The notes beneath the pieces are model-generated. The model was not told where the DNA came from and did not search any database. It saw only the letters and a list, made by a program, of their open reading frames with translations. Source: UBA1672 sp050633325 (GTDB lineage Bacteria; Pseudomonadota; Alphaproteobacteria; Micavibrionales; Micavibrionaceae). From it: DNA of 64,000 nt. Position numbers and translations under genes: made by a program. Shown here one piece after another: positions 8,060 through 16,095 of this stretch; the first letter of the stretch is position 1, and each line of letters begins with the position of its first letter. The stretch is from positions 1 to 64,000 of the forward strand of contig JBOEGH010000007.1 in assembly GCA_050633325.1 (NCBI GenBank), given 5' to 3'.

Positions 8060-8986
8060 CTAGTCTTTGTAAATATCCATGATATTTGAAAGCATAGATA
8101 GGGCTGCGCCGTTTTCACGTTGGAAAGAATTGCGGCCAATGATTGAACCATTACCACCACCATCGCGAATTGCACGCGCATCATCATAAACAGCGTCCGC
8201 ACCTTTTGCAGCACCGCCAGAGAAGACAACAATTCGTCTGCCGTTAAAGCAAGAGCGAACAACTTCTTTAACGCGCTCAGTTTGCGTGCTGACATCTATA
8301 TTATTTTCTACGAACACTTTCTTTGCTTCGTCTTGCATAATGTGATCTGTAGGTAACTTAACCTTGATAATATGAGCGCCAAGTAAACAGGCCATGTGAG
8401 CAGCGTAAGATATAACGTCTACTGCTGTTTCGCCTTCTTTCGTAACGCCTTCACCACGTGCATATGACCATACGACTGATGGTAGGCCAACATCTTTGGC
8501 TTCACGAATCATGTCACGAACTTCTTCGAACATTTCGAATTGGTTGTCTGAGCCCGGGTAAATTGTAAACCCAACAGCAGTACATCCTAATTCAAGCGCA
8601 TCTTGAACTGATCCAGTGATTGCTTGGTTACCATCTTGATTTTTACCAGAAGCCAATGAGTTAGCGCTGTTGTATTTCAGTATAGTAGGGACCTGTCCTG
8701 CGAATGTGTCCGCTCCGGCCTGTAATGGCCCAAGTGGTGCGGCATATGCGCTGCACTGTGAATCTATTGCCAGTTGATAATGATAATGTGGGTCGTATCC
8801 TACTGGGTTTTTTGCAAATGATCTTGCGGGTCCATGCTCAAATCCTTGGTCCACTGGAAGGATAACCATTTTACCAGTACCAGCCAAGGAACCAGTGTTT
8901 AACATGCGTACAAGATTGCCTTTTACGCCTGCATTTTCATTCTCGTAACAATCAATTATTTTTTTTACGTTTGCGGTCAAAGCCAT
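8060..8986 (-). CDS. fbaB: Class I fructose-bisphosphate aldolase (FbaB/DhnA type)
   Basis: A 308-aa TIM-barrel aldolase of the bacterial DhnA/FbaB type that splits fructose 1,6-bisphosphate into dihydroxyacetone phosphate and glyceraldehyde 3-phosphate through a Schiff base. ILPVDQGFEHGP (about 42-53), the central GAHIIKVKLP (about 203-212, holding the likely Schiff-base lysine) and the phosphate-binding FSGGAAKGADAV near the C-terminus all fit. It is the last gene of a minus-strand carbon-metabolism block (tkt, gap, regulator, small gene, aldolase). A terminator upstream at 9030-9056 suggests that it has its own promoter. It ends at the hairpin at 8004-8025. Confidence 0.93.
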   Translation of the reverse strand: MALTANVKKIIDCYENENAGVKGNLVRMLNTGSLAGTGKMVILPVDQGFEHGPARSFAKNPVGYDPHYHYQLAIDSQCSAYAAPLGPLQAGADTFAGQVPTILKYNSANSLASGKNQDGNQAITGSVQDALELGCTAVGFTIYPGSDNQFEMFEEVRDMIREAKDVGLPSVVWSYARGEGVTKEGETAVDVISYAAHMACLLGAHIIKVKLPTDHIMQDEAKKVFVENNIDVSTQTERVKEVVRSCFNGRRIVVFSGGAAKGADAVYDDARAIRDGGGNGSIIGRNSFQRENGAALSMLSNIMDIYKD

Positions 8987-9029
8987 TTGTGAAATCCTTA
9001 AAAATTATGTTCTTTGTTAATGTTCTTTC

Positions 9030-9056
9030 AAAAGAAAAGGCCTCGAAATCGAGACC
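9030..9056 (-). terminator. Rho-independent terminator after the regulator/small-gene pair
   Basis: On the minus strand, GGTCTCGA and TCGAGGCC form an 8-bp stem (9056-9039, one G-U pair) with a very short loop, followed by a T-rich run at 9038-9030. It closes the transcript of the winged-helix gene and its overlapping small gene and separates them from the aldolase gene. Confidence 0.78.
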
Positions 9057-9108
9057 CTTATTGATATATAGAAACTTATCCGTAAGAACAAGTGTGAAGT
9101 TGCAATGC

Positions 9109-9276
9109 TTACATACCAAGGTCAATACCACTAAGGACATTTCCTGCTTGCTCAAAGTTATCTGAAACTTCTGCACCAAAAGTACTTGTTACGCCTTTTT
9201 GCTCTAAGCTATCACTTGTTGATACGTTTATTGCATTATGAAGTTGTGCGAATGCTTCGCCGTTTAATTTACTCAT
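9109..9276 (-). CDS. Small 55-aa protein, translationally coupled to the upstream regulator
   Basis: A short frame reading MSKLNGEAFAQLHNAINVST and so on, ending GIDLGM followed by TAA. Its ATG overlaps the last codons of the upstream regulator gene: ATGAGTAA contains both the new start and the old stop, so the two frames overlap by 8 bases. That is a typical arrangement for translational coupling. A terminator follows about 50 bases downstream, so the two genes form one compact unit. The protein is small, soluble and mildly acidic with no cysteine or membrane segment. I do not recognise a family. It could be an accessory or modulator of the regulator, which is inference only. Confidence 0.62.
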   Translation of the reverse strand: MSKLNGEAFAQLHNAINVSTSDSLEQKGVTSTFGAEVSDNFEQAGNVLSGIDLGM

Positions 9277-9829
9277 CTTTTATTACCCCGTCTTCTTTTA
9301 GTTTATTATATGCTCTGTTATCAGTTGTCGCCGGCCCATCATATAATTCCTCTATTACCTCTGTTTTCGAGGCTTCAACCTTATCATAGAGGGTTGATAT
9401 AATCCGAGCATCCCGCAAAGTTGGGCGATCCTGCTTTAAAATGATGATATACTGATTCAGTAAATATTGCAAACCTTTATGCTTTAAAGGAAAGTAATCT
9501 AATGCTTCGCCAAGTGCACGCTTAGAATAACCACAAGTCTCGAGCTTCACTTGTCTTCCGTCGCGTTCACCTTCTTGGCGAGTTATACAGCCGTAATTAA
9601 AAAGCCATTCAATCTCTCTGTTCATTGCGGATTTACTGATTTTTAGGTCGCGCATAATTTCAGTTTGAGTAACACCAGGAACCTCATCAATATAATTTAG
9701 GATAAGTGCACGCCTTATTGATGATGATGGGTCATTAGCAAGAGCCTCAACTAAATGGTCAACAATGAGACAGCCTTGCTGTCCCTTTGTCGTCATTACA
9801 CGCTTTGCATGTTGCTTCATTAAATTCAT
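9269..9829 (-). CDS. Winged-helix (MarR-like) transcriptional regulator
   Basis: A 186-aa DNA-binding protein. Residues of about 39-110 form a winged helix: RRALILNYIDEVPGVTQTEI, then the recognition-helix region LKISKSAMNREIEWLFNYGC and a wing with RQEGERDGRQVKLE. The C-terminal third, TLYDKVEASKTEVIEELYDG, may hold a second small helical unit. It lies between gap and the class I aldolase in place of the usual pgk, which suggests a link to glycolytic or gluconeogenic control. Its effector and targets are unknown. Its stop overlaps the start of a 55-codon gene by 8 bases. Confidence 0.78.
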   Translation of the reverse strand: MNLMKQHAKRVMTTKGQQGCLIVDHLVEALANDPSSSIRRALILNYIDEVPGVTQTEIMRDLKISKSAMNREIEWLFNYGCITRQEGERDGRQVKLETCGYSKRALGEALDYFPLKHKGLQYLLNQYIIILKQDRPTLRDARIISTLYDKVEASKTEVIEELYDGPATTDNRAYNKLKEDGVIKDE

Positions 9830-9881
9830 AGAGTTATTTTACCTGATTTTAAAAAGCTATTCAAGATTATGGTGATTATGT

Positions 9882-10889
9882 CTAGTAACCTTTGCTATGC
9901 ATTTCTAGCGCTGTGTCGATCATACGACACGAGAAACCCCATTCATTATCATACCAAGCCATTACACGCACAAAGTTGCCATCAACTACACGTGTACCAT
10001 TTAGACTAAATATTGATGAATGTGGATCGTGATTAAAGTCACCGGAAACACATGGATCATCATAAACTGCAAGCACACCTTTTAGTTGGTTTTGCGCGTA
10101 AGAGGTAACTGCGTTGTTAACATCTTCAACGCTAACCGCTTTACTTGGTTGGAATGTAAGATCAACTAGTGAAACATTAGGCGTTGGAACGCGAATTGAT
10201 ACGCCGTCTAATTTCCCATCAAGTTCTGGAAGGACAAGCCCAACCGCTTTCGCTGCGCCTGTAGATGTTGGGATCATATTAGTGGCCGCTGCTCGTGCGC
10301 GGTAAGGGTCACGATGTGATGAATCAACAATGTTCTGATCGCCAGTATATGCATGTATAGTGGTCATGAAGCCTTTTTCAATTCCAACTGTTTCATTCAA
10401 AGCATAAGCCATAGGCGCAAGACAGTTAGTAGTACATGATGCATTTGACACAATTTTGTGTTCAGCCTTTAAAAGGTGATGGTTAACGCCATAAACAACT
10501 GTTATGTCTTCATTTTTAGCAGGTGCAGATATTAGTACTTTTTTCGCTCCTGATGCTAAGTGGCGTTCAGATCCTTCACGGTCGTTAAACTTACCTGTAC
10601 ATTCCATTAGGATATCCACGTCTTCTTCGCCCCAATGTAAGTTTTCAGGGTTTCTGTTACGAAAACGTCTTATTCTCTTACCATCTAAGATCATGGCATC
10701 TTCACCATCTCTTTCAACGGTAAATGGTGCGCGGCCGTGCACTGAATCGTATTTTAATAAAGGAAAGAAATTGCCACCTGGATCGTTAATTGCAACAATT
10801 TCTATATCATCACGTTTAGATTCAAGAATTGCGCGTGCTACTAAACGTCCTATGCGTCCAAACCCGTTAATGGCAACTTTTAAGGTCAT
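9882..10889 (-). CDS. gap: Type I glyceraldehyde-3-phosphate dehydrogenase
   Basis: A 335-aa enzyme that oxidises glyceraldehyde 3-phosphate to 1,3-bisphosphoglycerate in glycolysis, or the reverse in gluconeogenesis. The Rossmann motif NGFGRIGR is at 8-15. Asp36 in AINDPG fits NAD preference. The catalytic Cys152 is in SNASCTTNCLAP, followed by the HAYTGDQ segment. The C-terminal YDNEWGFSCRM is diagnostic. Length is normal. It lies 36 bases downstream of tkt on the same strand, so both are probably one transcript. Confidence 0.97.
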   Translation of the reverse strand: MTLKVAINGFGRIGRLVARAILESKRDDIEIVAINDPGGNFFPLLKYDSVHGRAPFTVERDGEDAMILDGKRIRRFRNRNPENLHWGEEDVDILMECTGKFNDREGSERHLASGAKKVLISAPAKNEDITVVYGVNHHLLKAEHKIVSNASCTTNCLAPMAYALNETVGIEKGFMTTIHAYTGDQNIVDSSHRDPYRARAAATNMIPTSTGAAKAVGLVLPELDGKLDGVSIRVPTPNVSLVDLTFQPSKAVSVEDVNNAVTSYAQNQLKGVLAVYDDPCVSGDFNHDPHSSIFSLNGTRVVDGNFVRVMAWYDNEWGFSCRMIDTALEMHSKGY

Positions 10890-10925
10890 AGTATTAAAAC
10901 TCCGTATTTTTAAATATTTATTAGT

Positions 10926-12944
10926 TTAATTTTTTTTATCAAGAGCATTCTCTACGCGCTCTATAATTGCGTCAGAAGTAATGCCAAAATGTTTGTAAAG
11001 ATCAGTTGCGGGCGCAGATGCGCCAAAACTATCCATACCAACAAATATACTGTGACCACCGATAAGGCGATCCCAACTTTGACGGATACCTGCTTCCACG
11101 GCTACTTTTATACTCTTATTACAAATAAGGCTTTGAATGTGATCACCATCTTGTTCCCAGAATAGATCAAGACAAGGACATGATACTAACCTTACTCCAC
11201 GTCCTTGGGATGCGAAATGTTCATATGCTTTGTTTGCAATTTCAACTTCAGAACCGCTGGCGAATAAAGTAATCTCCAGATCTCCGCCAGTTTCTTTTAA
11301 TATATAGGCACCTTTTGCAGATTGGTTTTCGTCTTTACTTTCGCATAAGGTTGGTAACCCTTGGCGTGTTAAGGCAAGCAGAGCAGGGGCGTTTTGATTA
11401 TTAATGGCAAGCTCCCAGCACTCAGCAGTTTCAATGCCGTCACATGGGCGGTAAACATAACAATTAGGTATCGCGCGTAGTGCAGATACATGTTCAACAG
11501 GTTGGTGGGTTGGGCCATCTTCACCCAGTCCAATTGAATCATGTGTAAGAACGTGTATAACGCGTTTTTTCATTAATGCAGCTAAACGGATAGATGGGCG
11601 AGAATAGTCCGCAAATTGTAAGAATGTACCCGCATATGGAATTAAATTACTGTGCAAGGTAATACCGTTCATGATTGCGGCCATGCCGTGTTCACGTACA
11701 CCGTAATTGATGTAATTGCCGCCGTAATTTGTGCTATCTATTACAGTTGATGCGGAAACCTTTGTGTTATTAGACCCTGTTAGATCTGCAGAACCACCGA
11801 TCAAAGAACCTGTTGCAGCAACAAGTTTCTCTAACACCATACCAGATGTTTGACGTGTTGCTTTTTTAGGTTTTTCTTCCGCGAAATTATCCTTCAAGTC
11901 CTTAATGATGGGCGCGATTAGAGAGGATAAATCACCGGAGATTAGGTTTGTTAAATCATCTTTCTTAGATGATGCGTTGAACCTATCTTCCCATGAGTTT
12001 TGTTCTTGTTGGTTTTGAATGCCAACATTACGCCAAAGGGATAAAATGTCATCTGGAATAATAAACTCACCATGTGGCCAACCGATGTTCTCACGAGTAC
12101 CTTTTATCTCATCAACACCAAGGGGAGCACCATGGGCAGCATTGCTGTCTTCTTTAGTTGGCGCACCAAATCCAATTTTAGTTTTACAACATATAAGGCT
12201 TGGTGTGTCTGTTGTTTTTGCCTTTGCAATTGCAGCTTCTATCTCGTCATAGTTATGACCGTCTACTTCTTGAACATCCCATCTATATGCTTCAAAGCGT
12301 GCCTTTGTATCATCAATGAATGTAAGATCCGTTTTACCATCAATACAAATGCCATTGTCATCATAAAGAACAATCATTTTATCTAATTTCAGATGTCCTG
12401 CAAGCGAGCATGCCTCATGGCTTATGCCTTCCATTAAATCACCGTCACCACACATTGTATATGTATAGTGGGACATGAGATCATCGCCAAAACGGGCGTT
12501 TATTATTCTCTCTGACAATGCCATACCTACTGCGGTGGCAATACCTTGACCTAATGGTCCTGTTGTTGTTTCAATACCTGCATCTTGTTCTACTTCTGGG
12601 TGTCCGGCGGTAATTGCGCCTAATGTGCGGAAATTTTTGATTTGTTCCAATGTAAGCTTTTCATATCCAGTTAAGTAGTTCAGAGCATATAAAAGCATTG
12701 ATCCATGACCACCTGAAAGAACGAATCTGTCTCTGTCCGGCCATTCGGGGTTTTTCGCGTCAAATTTTAGGAACTTAGAGTAAAGAACCGTTGCAACATC
12801 GGCCATGCCCATTGGCATACCAGGGTGCCCTGAATTTGCACGCTGCACTGCGTCCATTGAAAGGGCGCGTATTGCATTAGACATGTTTTTAATGTCTGCC
12901 TGAGTTAAGTTTTGCGTTGATTTAGCATTATCTGCATTTGTCAT
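10926..12944 (-). CDS. tkt: Transketolase
   Basis: A thiamine-diphosphate enzyme of the pentose-phosphate and Calvin-type rearrangements that moves two-carbon units between sugar phosphates. The N-terminal RANSGHPGMPMGMADVATVL, the ThDP-binding GDGDLMEGISHEA (with the partner N in YDDNGICIDG), the pyrimidine-domain EHGMAAIMNG and the sugar-binding HDSIGLGEDGPTHQPVEH are all present. At 672 aa the length is standard. It heads the minus-strand block tkt-gap and is divergent from the DUF4164-like/zapA cluster, with about 215 bases between them. Confidence 0.97.
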   Translation of the reverse strand: MTNADNAKSTQNLTQADIKNMSNAIRALSMDAVQRANSGHPGMPMGMADVATVLYSKFLKFDAKNPEWPDRDRFVLSGGHGSMLLYALNYLTGYEKLTLEQIKNFRTLGAITAGHPEVEQDAGIETTTGPLGQGIATAVGMALSERIINARFGDDLMSHYTYTMCGDGDLMEGISHEACSLAGHLKLDKMIVLYDDNGICIDGKTDLTFIDDTKARFEAYRWDVQEVDGHNYDEIEAAIAKAKTTDTPSLICCKTKIGFGAPTKEDSNAAHGAPLGVDEIKGTRENIGWPHGEFIIPDDILSLWRNVGIQNQQEQNSWEDRFNASSKKDDLTNLISGDLSSLIAPIIKDLKDNFAEEKPKKATRQTSGMVLEKLVAATGSLIGGSADLTGSNNTKVSASTVIDSTNYGGNYINYGVREHGMAAIMNGITLHSNLIPYAGTFLQFADYSRPSIRLAALMKKRVIHVLTHDSIGLGEDGPTHQPVEHVSALRAIPNCYVYRPCDGIETAECWELAINNQNAPALLALTRQGLPTLCESKDENQSAKGAYILKETGGDLEITLFASGSEVEIANKAYEHFASQGRGVRLVSCPCLDLFWEQDGDHIQSLICNKSIKVAVEAGIRQSWDRLIGGHSIFVGMDSFGASAPATDLYKHFGITSDAIIERVENALDKKN

Positions 12945-13160
12945 TCGTTTTTACCTATTTTGTACTCTTAAAGTATCCGATGTCTGAATTCGCAAGTACC
13001 ATGCATTTTCGGGGGCGCAAGGTCAAGTATCTACAGCATAAATTCCTGTGGTTTAATGGGGAAAAATTATGTTATCGCCTTGACCGTTTGTGCGGCTTCC
13101 TCATAATGAGTTCAATCACTGTTCTAAAACTAATTATATAAACAATAAAAGGGTCATCGA

Positions 13161-13412
13161 ATGTCATCAATCAGATTTTCTTTGGAAAAGCTTGATAACG
13201 CTGTAGGTAAGCTGGATTCATCTGTAACAAATGTTGAAAAGGCACTGCAAGAATATGTCCCTGTTGAAGAGTTGGAAGCAAAATTAGTAGAGCAAGCAGA
13301 CATGCTTGAGCTGCGTGATGACATGGGGAATGTCATTGATGTTGATTTTGTTGCAAAGCGTCTTGATAAAGCAATAGATACAGTTGAAAAACTATTAAGT
13401 GATAAGGATTAA
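13161..13412 (+). CDS. Small coiled-coil protein (DUF4164-like)
   Basis: An 83-aa, mostly helical protein with heptad-like spacing (SLEKLDNAVGKLDSSVTNVE, then EELEAKLVEQADMLELRDD). A small coiled-coil gene of this size directly before zapA is a regular feature of alphaproteobacterial genomes, where it is annotated as DUF4164. The assignment rests on position and coiled-coil character rather than on a recognised motif. It is separated from zapA by only 6 bases, so the two are co-translated neighbours and a role near the division apparatus is plausible. Confidence 0.75.
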   Translation: MSSIRFSLEKLDNAVGKLDSSVTNVEKALQEYVPVEELEAKLVEQADMLELRDDMGNVIDVDFVAKRLDKAIDTVEKLLSDKD

Positions 13413-13418
13413 CAAAAT

Positions 13419-13781
13419 ATGTCAGAGGTAACGCTTAAAATTAATAATCGTGGATACAGCCTTGCTTGTGATGAAGGTCAGGAGCAACGTCTTGTCGATT
13501 TGGCACACTATGTTGATGGGCATTTGCATAATATAGCACAGGCAGGCGCGGCAACTAATGAAGCGCATTTGTTAGTTTTAACATCTTTGGTGCTTGCGGA
13601 CGAAATATATGAATTACGTGATTCCGTGGCAGAGTTGCAAAATATTCGTATGAATGAGAGTTCTGGTCATAATAGTTCCAGATCTGAAGAAGACGACGTT
13701 TTAATTGCAGAAGCAATAGATCATCTTGCCGGAAAGATTGAGCATATTGCCGCTCGTATTCAGGGATCAGAGGCTGCTTAA
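13419..13781 (+). CDS. zapA: Cell division protein ZapA
   Basis: A 120-aa ZapA-family protein, which binds and bundles FtsZ filaments at mid-cell. The N-terminal globular part, SEVTLKINNRGYSLACDEGQ followed by LVDLAHYVDGHL, is characteristic. The C-terminal half is a long helix that would dimerise. It follows the DUF4164-like gene by 6 bases and precedes the 6S RNA gene, an order conserved in many proteobacteria (zapA-ssrS-ygfA). Confidence 0.9.
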   Translation: MSEVTLKINNRGYSLACDEGQEQRLVDLAHYVDGHLHNIAQAGAATNEAHLLVLTSLVLADEIYELRDSVAELQNIRMNESSGHNSSRSEEDDVLIAEAIDHLAGKIEHIAARIQGSEAA

Positions 13782-13823
13782 TTGTAGTTGCTCGTTAGTT
13801 AAGTATATTAAATACACAAAACA

Positions 13824-13852
13824 TTACTATTTTAATAAAAGCGTGCTATAAA
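13824..13852 (+). promoter_or_regulatory. Promoter of the 6S RNA
   Basis: TATAAA at 13847-13852 makes a good -10 element, with a weak -35 (TTACTA, 13824-13829) at a 17-base spacing. The start would fall at about 13859, exactly where the 6S RNA closing stem begins. Confidence 0.55.
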
Positions 13853-13858
13853 CCCTTC

Positions 13859-14029
13859 GTGCTGCGGAGTGCGTGATTGTGGCTTTATCTCGGTGGTCGA
13901 TGCTTTTTCGCATTGGGAGCTGTCCCTGACTTAGTCCACCAGTTTGGCTGTAGGACTTTGATATTATGGCACCCACCTAATTATTTAGGACCCCGCGAAG
14001 ATATTATACGCACACGGCTTTTGCGGCAC
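13859..14029 (+). ncRNA. ssrS: 6S RNA
   Basis: This lies between zapA and the 5-formyl-THF cyclo-ligase gene, the standard position of 6S RNA, which binds the housekeeping RNA polymerase. The ends pair in a long closing stem: GTGCTGCGG (13859-13867) with TTGCGGCAC (14021-14029), allowing G-U pairs, then GTGCGT (13869-13874) with ACGCAC (14008-14013). The centre would form the open bubble that mimics promoter DNA. The length of about 171 bases is usual. Exact ends are estimated from the stem and promoter. Confidence 0.85.
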
Positions 14030-14096
14030 ACTTCTATGGTTAGAACAATAGATTAGAAACAGAGGTATTATTTATGGCCTCTACTATGAGACTTAT

Positions 14097-14678
14097 ATGG
14101 ATGATGTAAAATCAAGTAAAAATGCGTTAAGAGCAGAGGCAAAGCGTGCTAGAGGCTTGCTTAGTTTAGATTCAGATCAACATGATAGTTTGTGCAGTAA
14201 TATTTTTGACAATATAAATATAGATGAAAATATAGTCGTTGCGGCATATTGGCCAAAGGGGCGTGAGTTAGATACTTCAATATTAATTGATGAATGCCTA
14301 AAGCATGGGTCCAAGGTTTCTCTTCCTGTCATTGATGAAAATAGCAGAGTTTTAAAGTTTGCAAATTATAATCATGATACAAATTTGATTAGTGGGCAGT
14401 TTGACGTTCTTCATCCTGTAATTGATGATAATACTGAGTTTTTAAACCCTGATGTTATATTTGTTCCTATGTTGGCGTTTGACAGGCGGGGTTATCGATT
14501 GGGATATGGTGGTGGATATTATGATGCTACTCTTTCCCATTTCCGTAATGAAAAAGAAGTTATGGCGGTTGGCTTAGCTTATGCTAAGCAGGCGTGTTTA
14601 TTTAATCTCCCGATAGAGGATCATGATATAAAAATGGATTGGATCATTACTGAACAATCTTCGCAGTGTTATAGGTAA
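14097..14678 (+). CDS. fau: 5-formyltetrahydrofolate cyclo-ligase
   Basis: A 193-aa enzyme (YgfA/MTHFS) that uses ATP to convert 5-formyl-THF to 5,10-methenyl-THF and so returns folate to the active pool. The N-terminal KNALRAEAKRARG, the middle VAAYWPKGRELDT and the C-terminal phosphate-binding FDRRGYRLGYGGGYYDATL are all diagnostic. It follows 6S RNA by about 70 bases, as in many proteobacteria, where the two are often processed from one transcript. A YmdB-like gene follows 12 bases later. Confidence 0.94.
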   Translation: MDDVKSSKNALRAEAKRARGLLSLDSDQHDSLCSNIFDNINIDENIVVAAYWPKGRELDTSILIDECLKHGSKVSLPVIDENSRVLKFANYNHDTNLISGQFDVLHPVIDDNTEFLNPDVIFVPMLAFDRRGYRLGYGGGYYDATLSHFRNEKEVMAVGLAYAKQACLFNLPIEDHDIKMDWIITEQSSQCYR

Positions 14679-14690
14679 GGTGTAATTACT

Positions 14691-15509
14691 ATGAGAATAT
14701 TATTTATTGGCGATATTATGGGGCGCTCAGGGCGTGAAGCTTTGGAAAAATATTTGCCTAGGCTTAAAAAAGAGTTGAATGTTGATGTGGCAATTGTGAA
14801 CGGAGAAAATGCTGCACACGGAAGAGGAATTACTGAGAAATTCTGTAACGATTTTTATGAATATGGTGCAGACATAATTACAACTGGGGATCATGTATGG
14901 GATCAACGTGAAATATTAAAATATATAACACGCGATCCTAAATTATTAAGGCCGGCAAACTTCCCTCAACAAACTACGCCGGGTAATGGTTATTATCTGC
15001 ATGAAGTTGCCGGAGGGCGAAAGATATTGGTTGTTAACCTGTTATGTAGGGTGTTTATGCCCCCGCAAGATGATCCGTTTGCATGTATGGAGGACATCCT
15101 GTCAGAATATAGAATGGGTCTAAACTGTGATGCGATATTTGTAGATTTACATGGAGAAGCATCTTCTGAAAAAATGGCGTTTGGGCAGCATTTCTCAGGA
15201 AGAATATCTGCCGTAATAGGAACACATACACATATACCAACGGCTGATGCTCATATTATGAATGGTAAAACGGCATATATGACTGATGCGGGTATGAGTG
15301 GTGACTTTGACAGCGTCATAGGAACACGTAAGGAAACTTCGATACATCGTTTCATCAAAAAAACACCGGGAGAGCATTTTATTCCGGCAAATGAAAATAT
15401 GATGTTATGCGGCGCATTGGTCGTAACTAATGATAATACAGGTAAAGCTCTTGGTATCGAACCTTTAAGAATAGGTGATGTTTTGAGTGAAACAATACCT
15501 AATATTTAA
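14691..15509 (+). CDS. TIGR00282-family metallophosphoesterase (YmdB-like)
   Basis: A 272-aa calcineurin-like phosphoesterase. The metal-binding motifs appear in order: IGDIMGRSGREAL at the N-terminus, VNGENAAHGRGIT (about 37-49), TTGDHVWDQ and, near residues 178-186, GTHTHIPTAD. The Bacillus relative YmdB hydrolyses 2',3'-cyclic phosphates and cAMP; the substrate here is not known. It is the last gene of the zapA-6S-fau cluster and converges with the 15523-16068 gene, with only 13 bases between the stops and no clear terminator. Confidence 0.9.
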   Translation: MRILFIGDIMGRSGREALEKYLPRLKKELNVDVAIVNGENAAHGRGITEKFCNDFYEYGADIITTGDHVWDQREILKYITRDPKLLRPANFPQQTTPGNGYYLHEVAGGRKILVVNLLCRVFMPPQDDPFACMEDILSEYRMGLNCDAIFVDLHGEASSEKMAFGQHFSGRISAVIGTHTHIPTADAHIMNGKTAYMTDAGMSGDFDSVIGTRKETSIHRFIKKTPGEHFIPANENMMLCGALVVTNDNTGKALGIEPLRIGDVLSETIPNI

Positions 15510-15522
15510 TCTTCTTTATTGA

Positions 15523-16068
15523 TTACTCTTTGTCAAAGTCTATGGTTTCTTTGTGTTTTTCAAAGTATCTCATGCAGGCATTGTTTAGTTCCTCTACCAG
15601 TGCATCACCTTGCTTTCCGCCATCGCCCTTTATTTTTCCGGCAACTACAATCTTGATTGTTGAATGATAAGCACGTGCAATTTCCAGAGTTTCATTGTCC
15701 AATCTCTCTACCACTTCCATGAACTGAACAAATCTGTCTGCTATTCTGGTTATTAGCTGGTAATGGAACATTGCTCCATTTGCTTTGAGTTGAACACAAG
15801 GCAGTAATATTGCTGTAATCAGATCTTCTAAGTTGTCTACATTGTTGTTTTCAACCTTTTCTGCCTCTTCAATTCCTTGCATCATACGTTCAAGATATAG
15901 ATCAGCAAGAGGGGTAAAATCAGCAGTATGAGTTTCAAGAAGCCTTTGCGCACGTTTCAATACTTTTTCACTTAAACCGCCTGTTCCAACTTTTCCTTTT
16001 ATTATGTTTGGGGGCATAACAAAAGTAGCATCACGTTTTGGGGTTTGGTTGTAGTGTTTAATATCCAT
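15523..16068 (-). CDS. Uncharacterised helical protein paired with a response regulator
   Basis: A 181-aa soluble protein with no recognised domain. The N-terminus is basic (KHYNQTPKRDATFVMPPN). The middle is mostly predicted helix, with a run from SEKVLKRAQRLLETHTADF to VENNNVDNLEDLITAILLP, and the C-terminal half has ARAYHSTIKIVVAGKIKG. It lies 27 bases downstream of a stand-alone response regulator on the same strand, so the two are most likely an operon. That makes a role as output partner or phosphotransfer-linked protein a reasonable guess. I see no Hpt-type histidine motif that would prove it. Confidence 0.75.
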   Translation of the reverse strand: MDIKHYNQTPKRDATFVMPPNIIKGKVGTGGLSEKVLKRAQRLLETHTADFTPLADLYLERMMQGIEEAEKVENNNVDNLEDLITAILLPCVQLKANGAMFHYQLITRIADRFVQFMEVVERLDNETLEIARAYHSTIKIVVAGKIKGDGGKQGDALVEELNNACMRYFEKHKETIDFDKE

Positions 16069-16095
16069 ATTTGTGTCGCTGTTTCATGTTTTTAG

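Noticed and set aside
10504..10929. A 141-codon frame opposite gap
   Set aside because: It lies fully inside the conserved gap gene on the other strand, with shadow-type composition.
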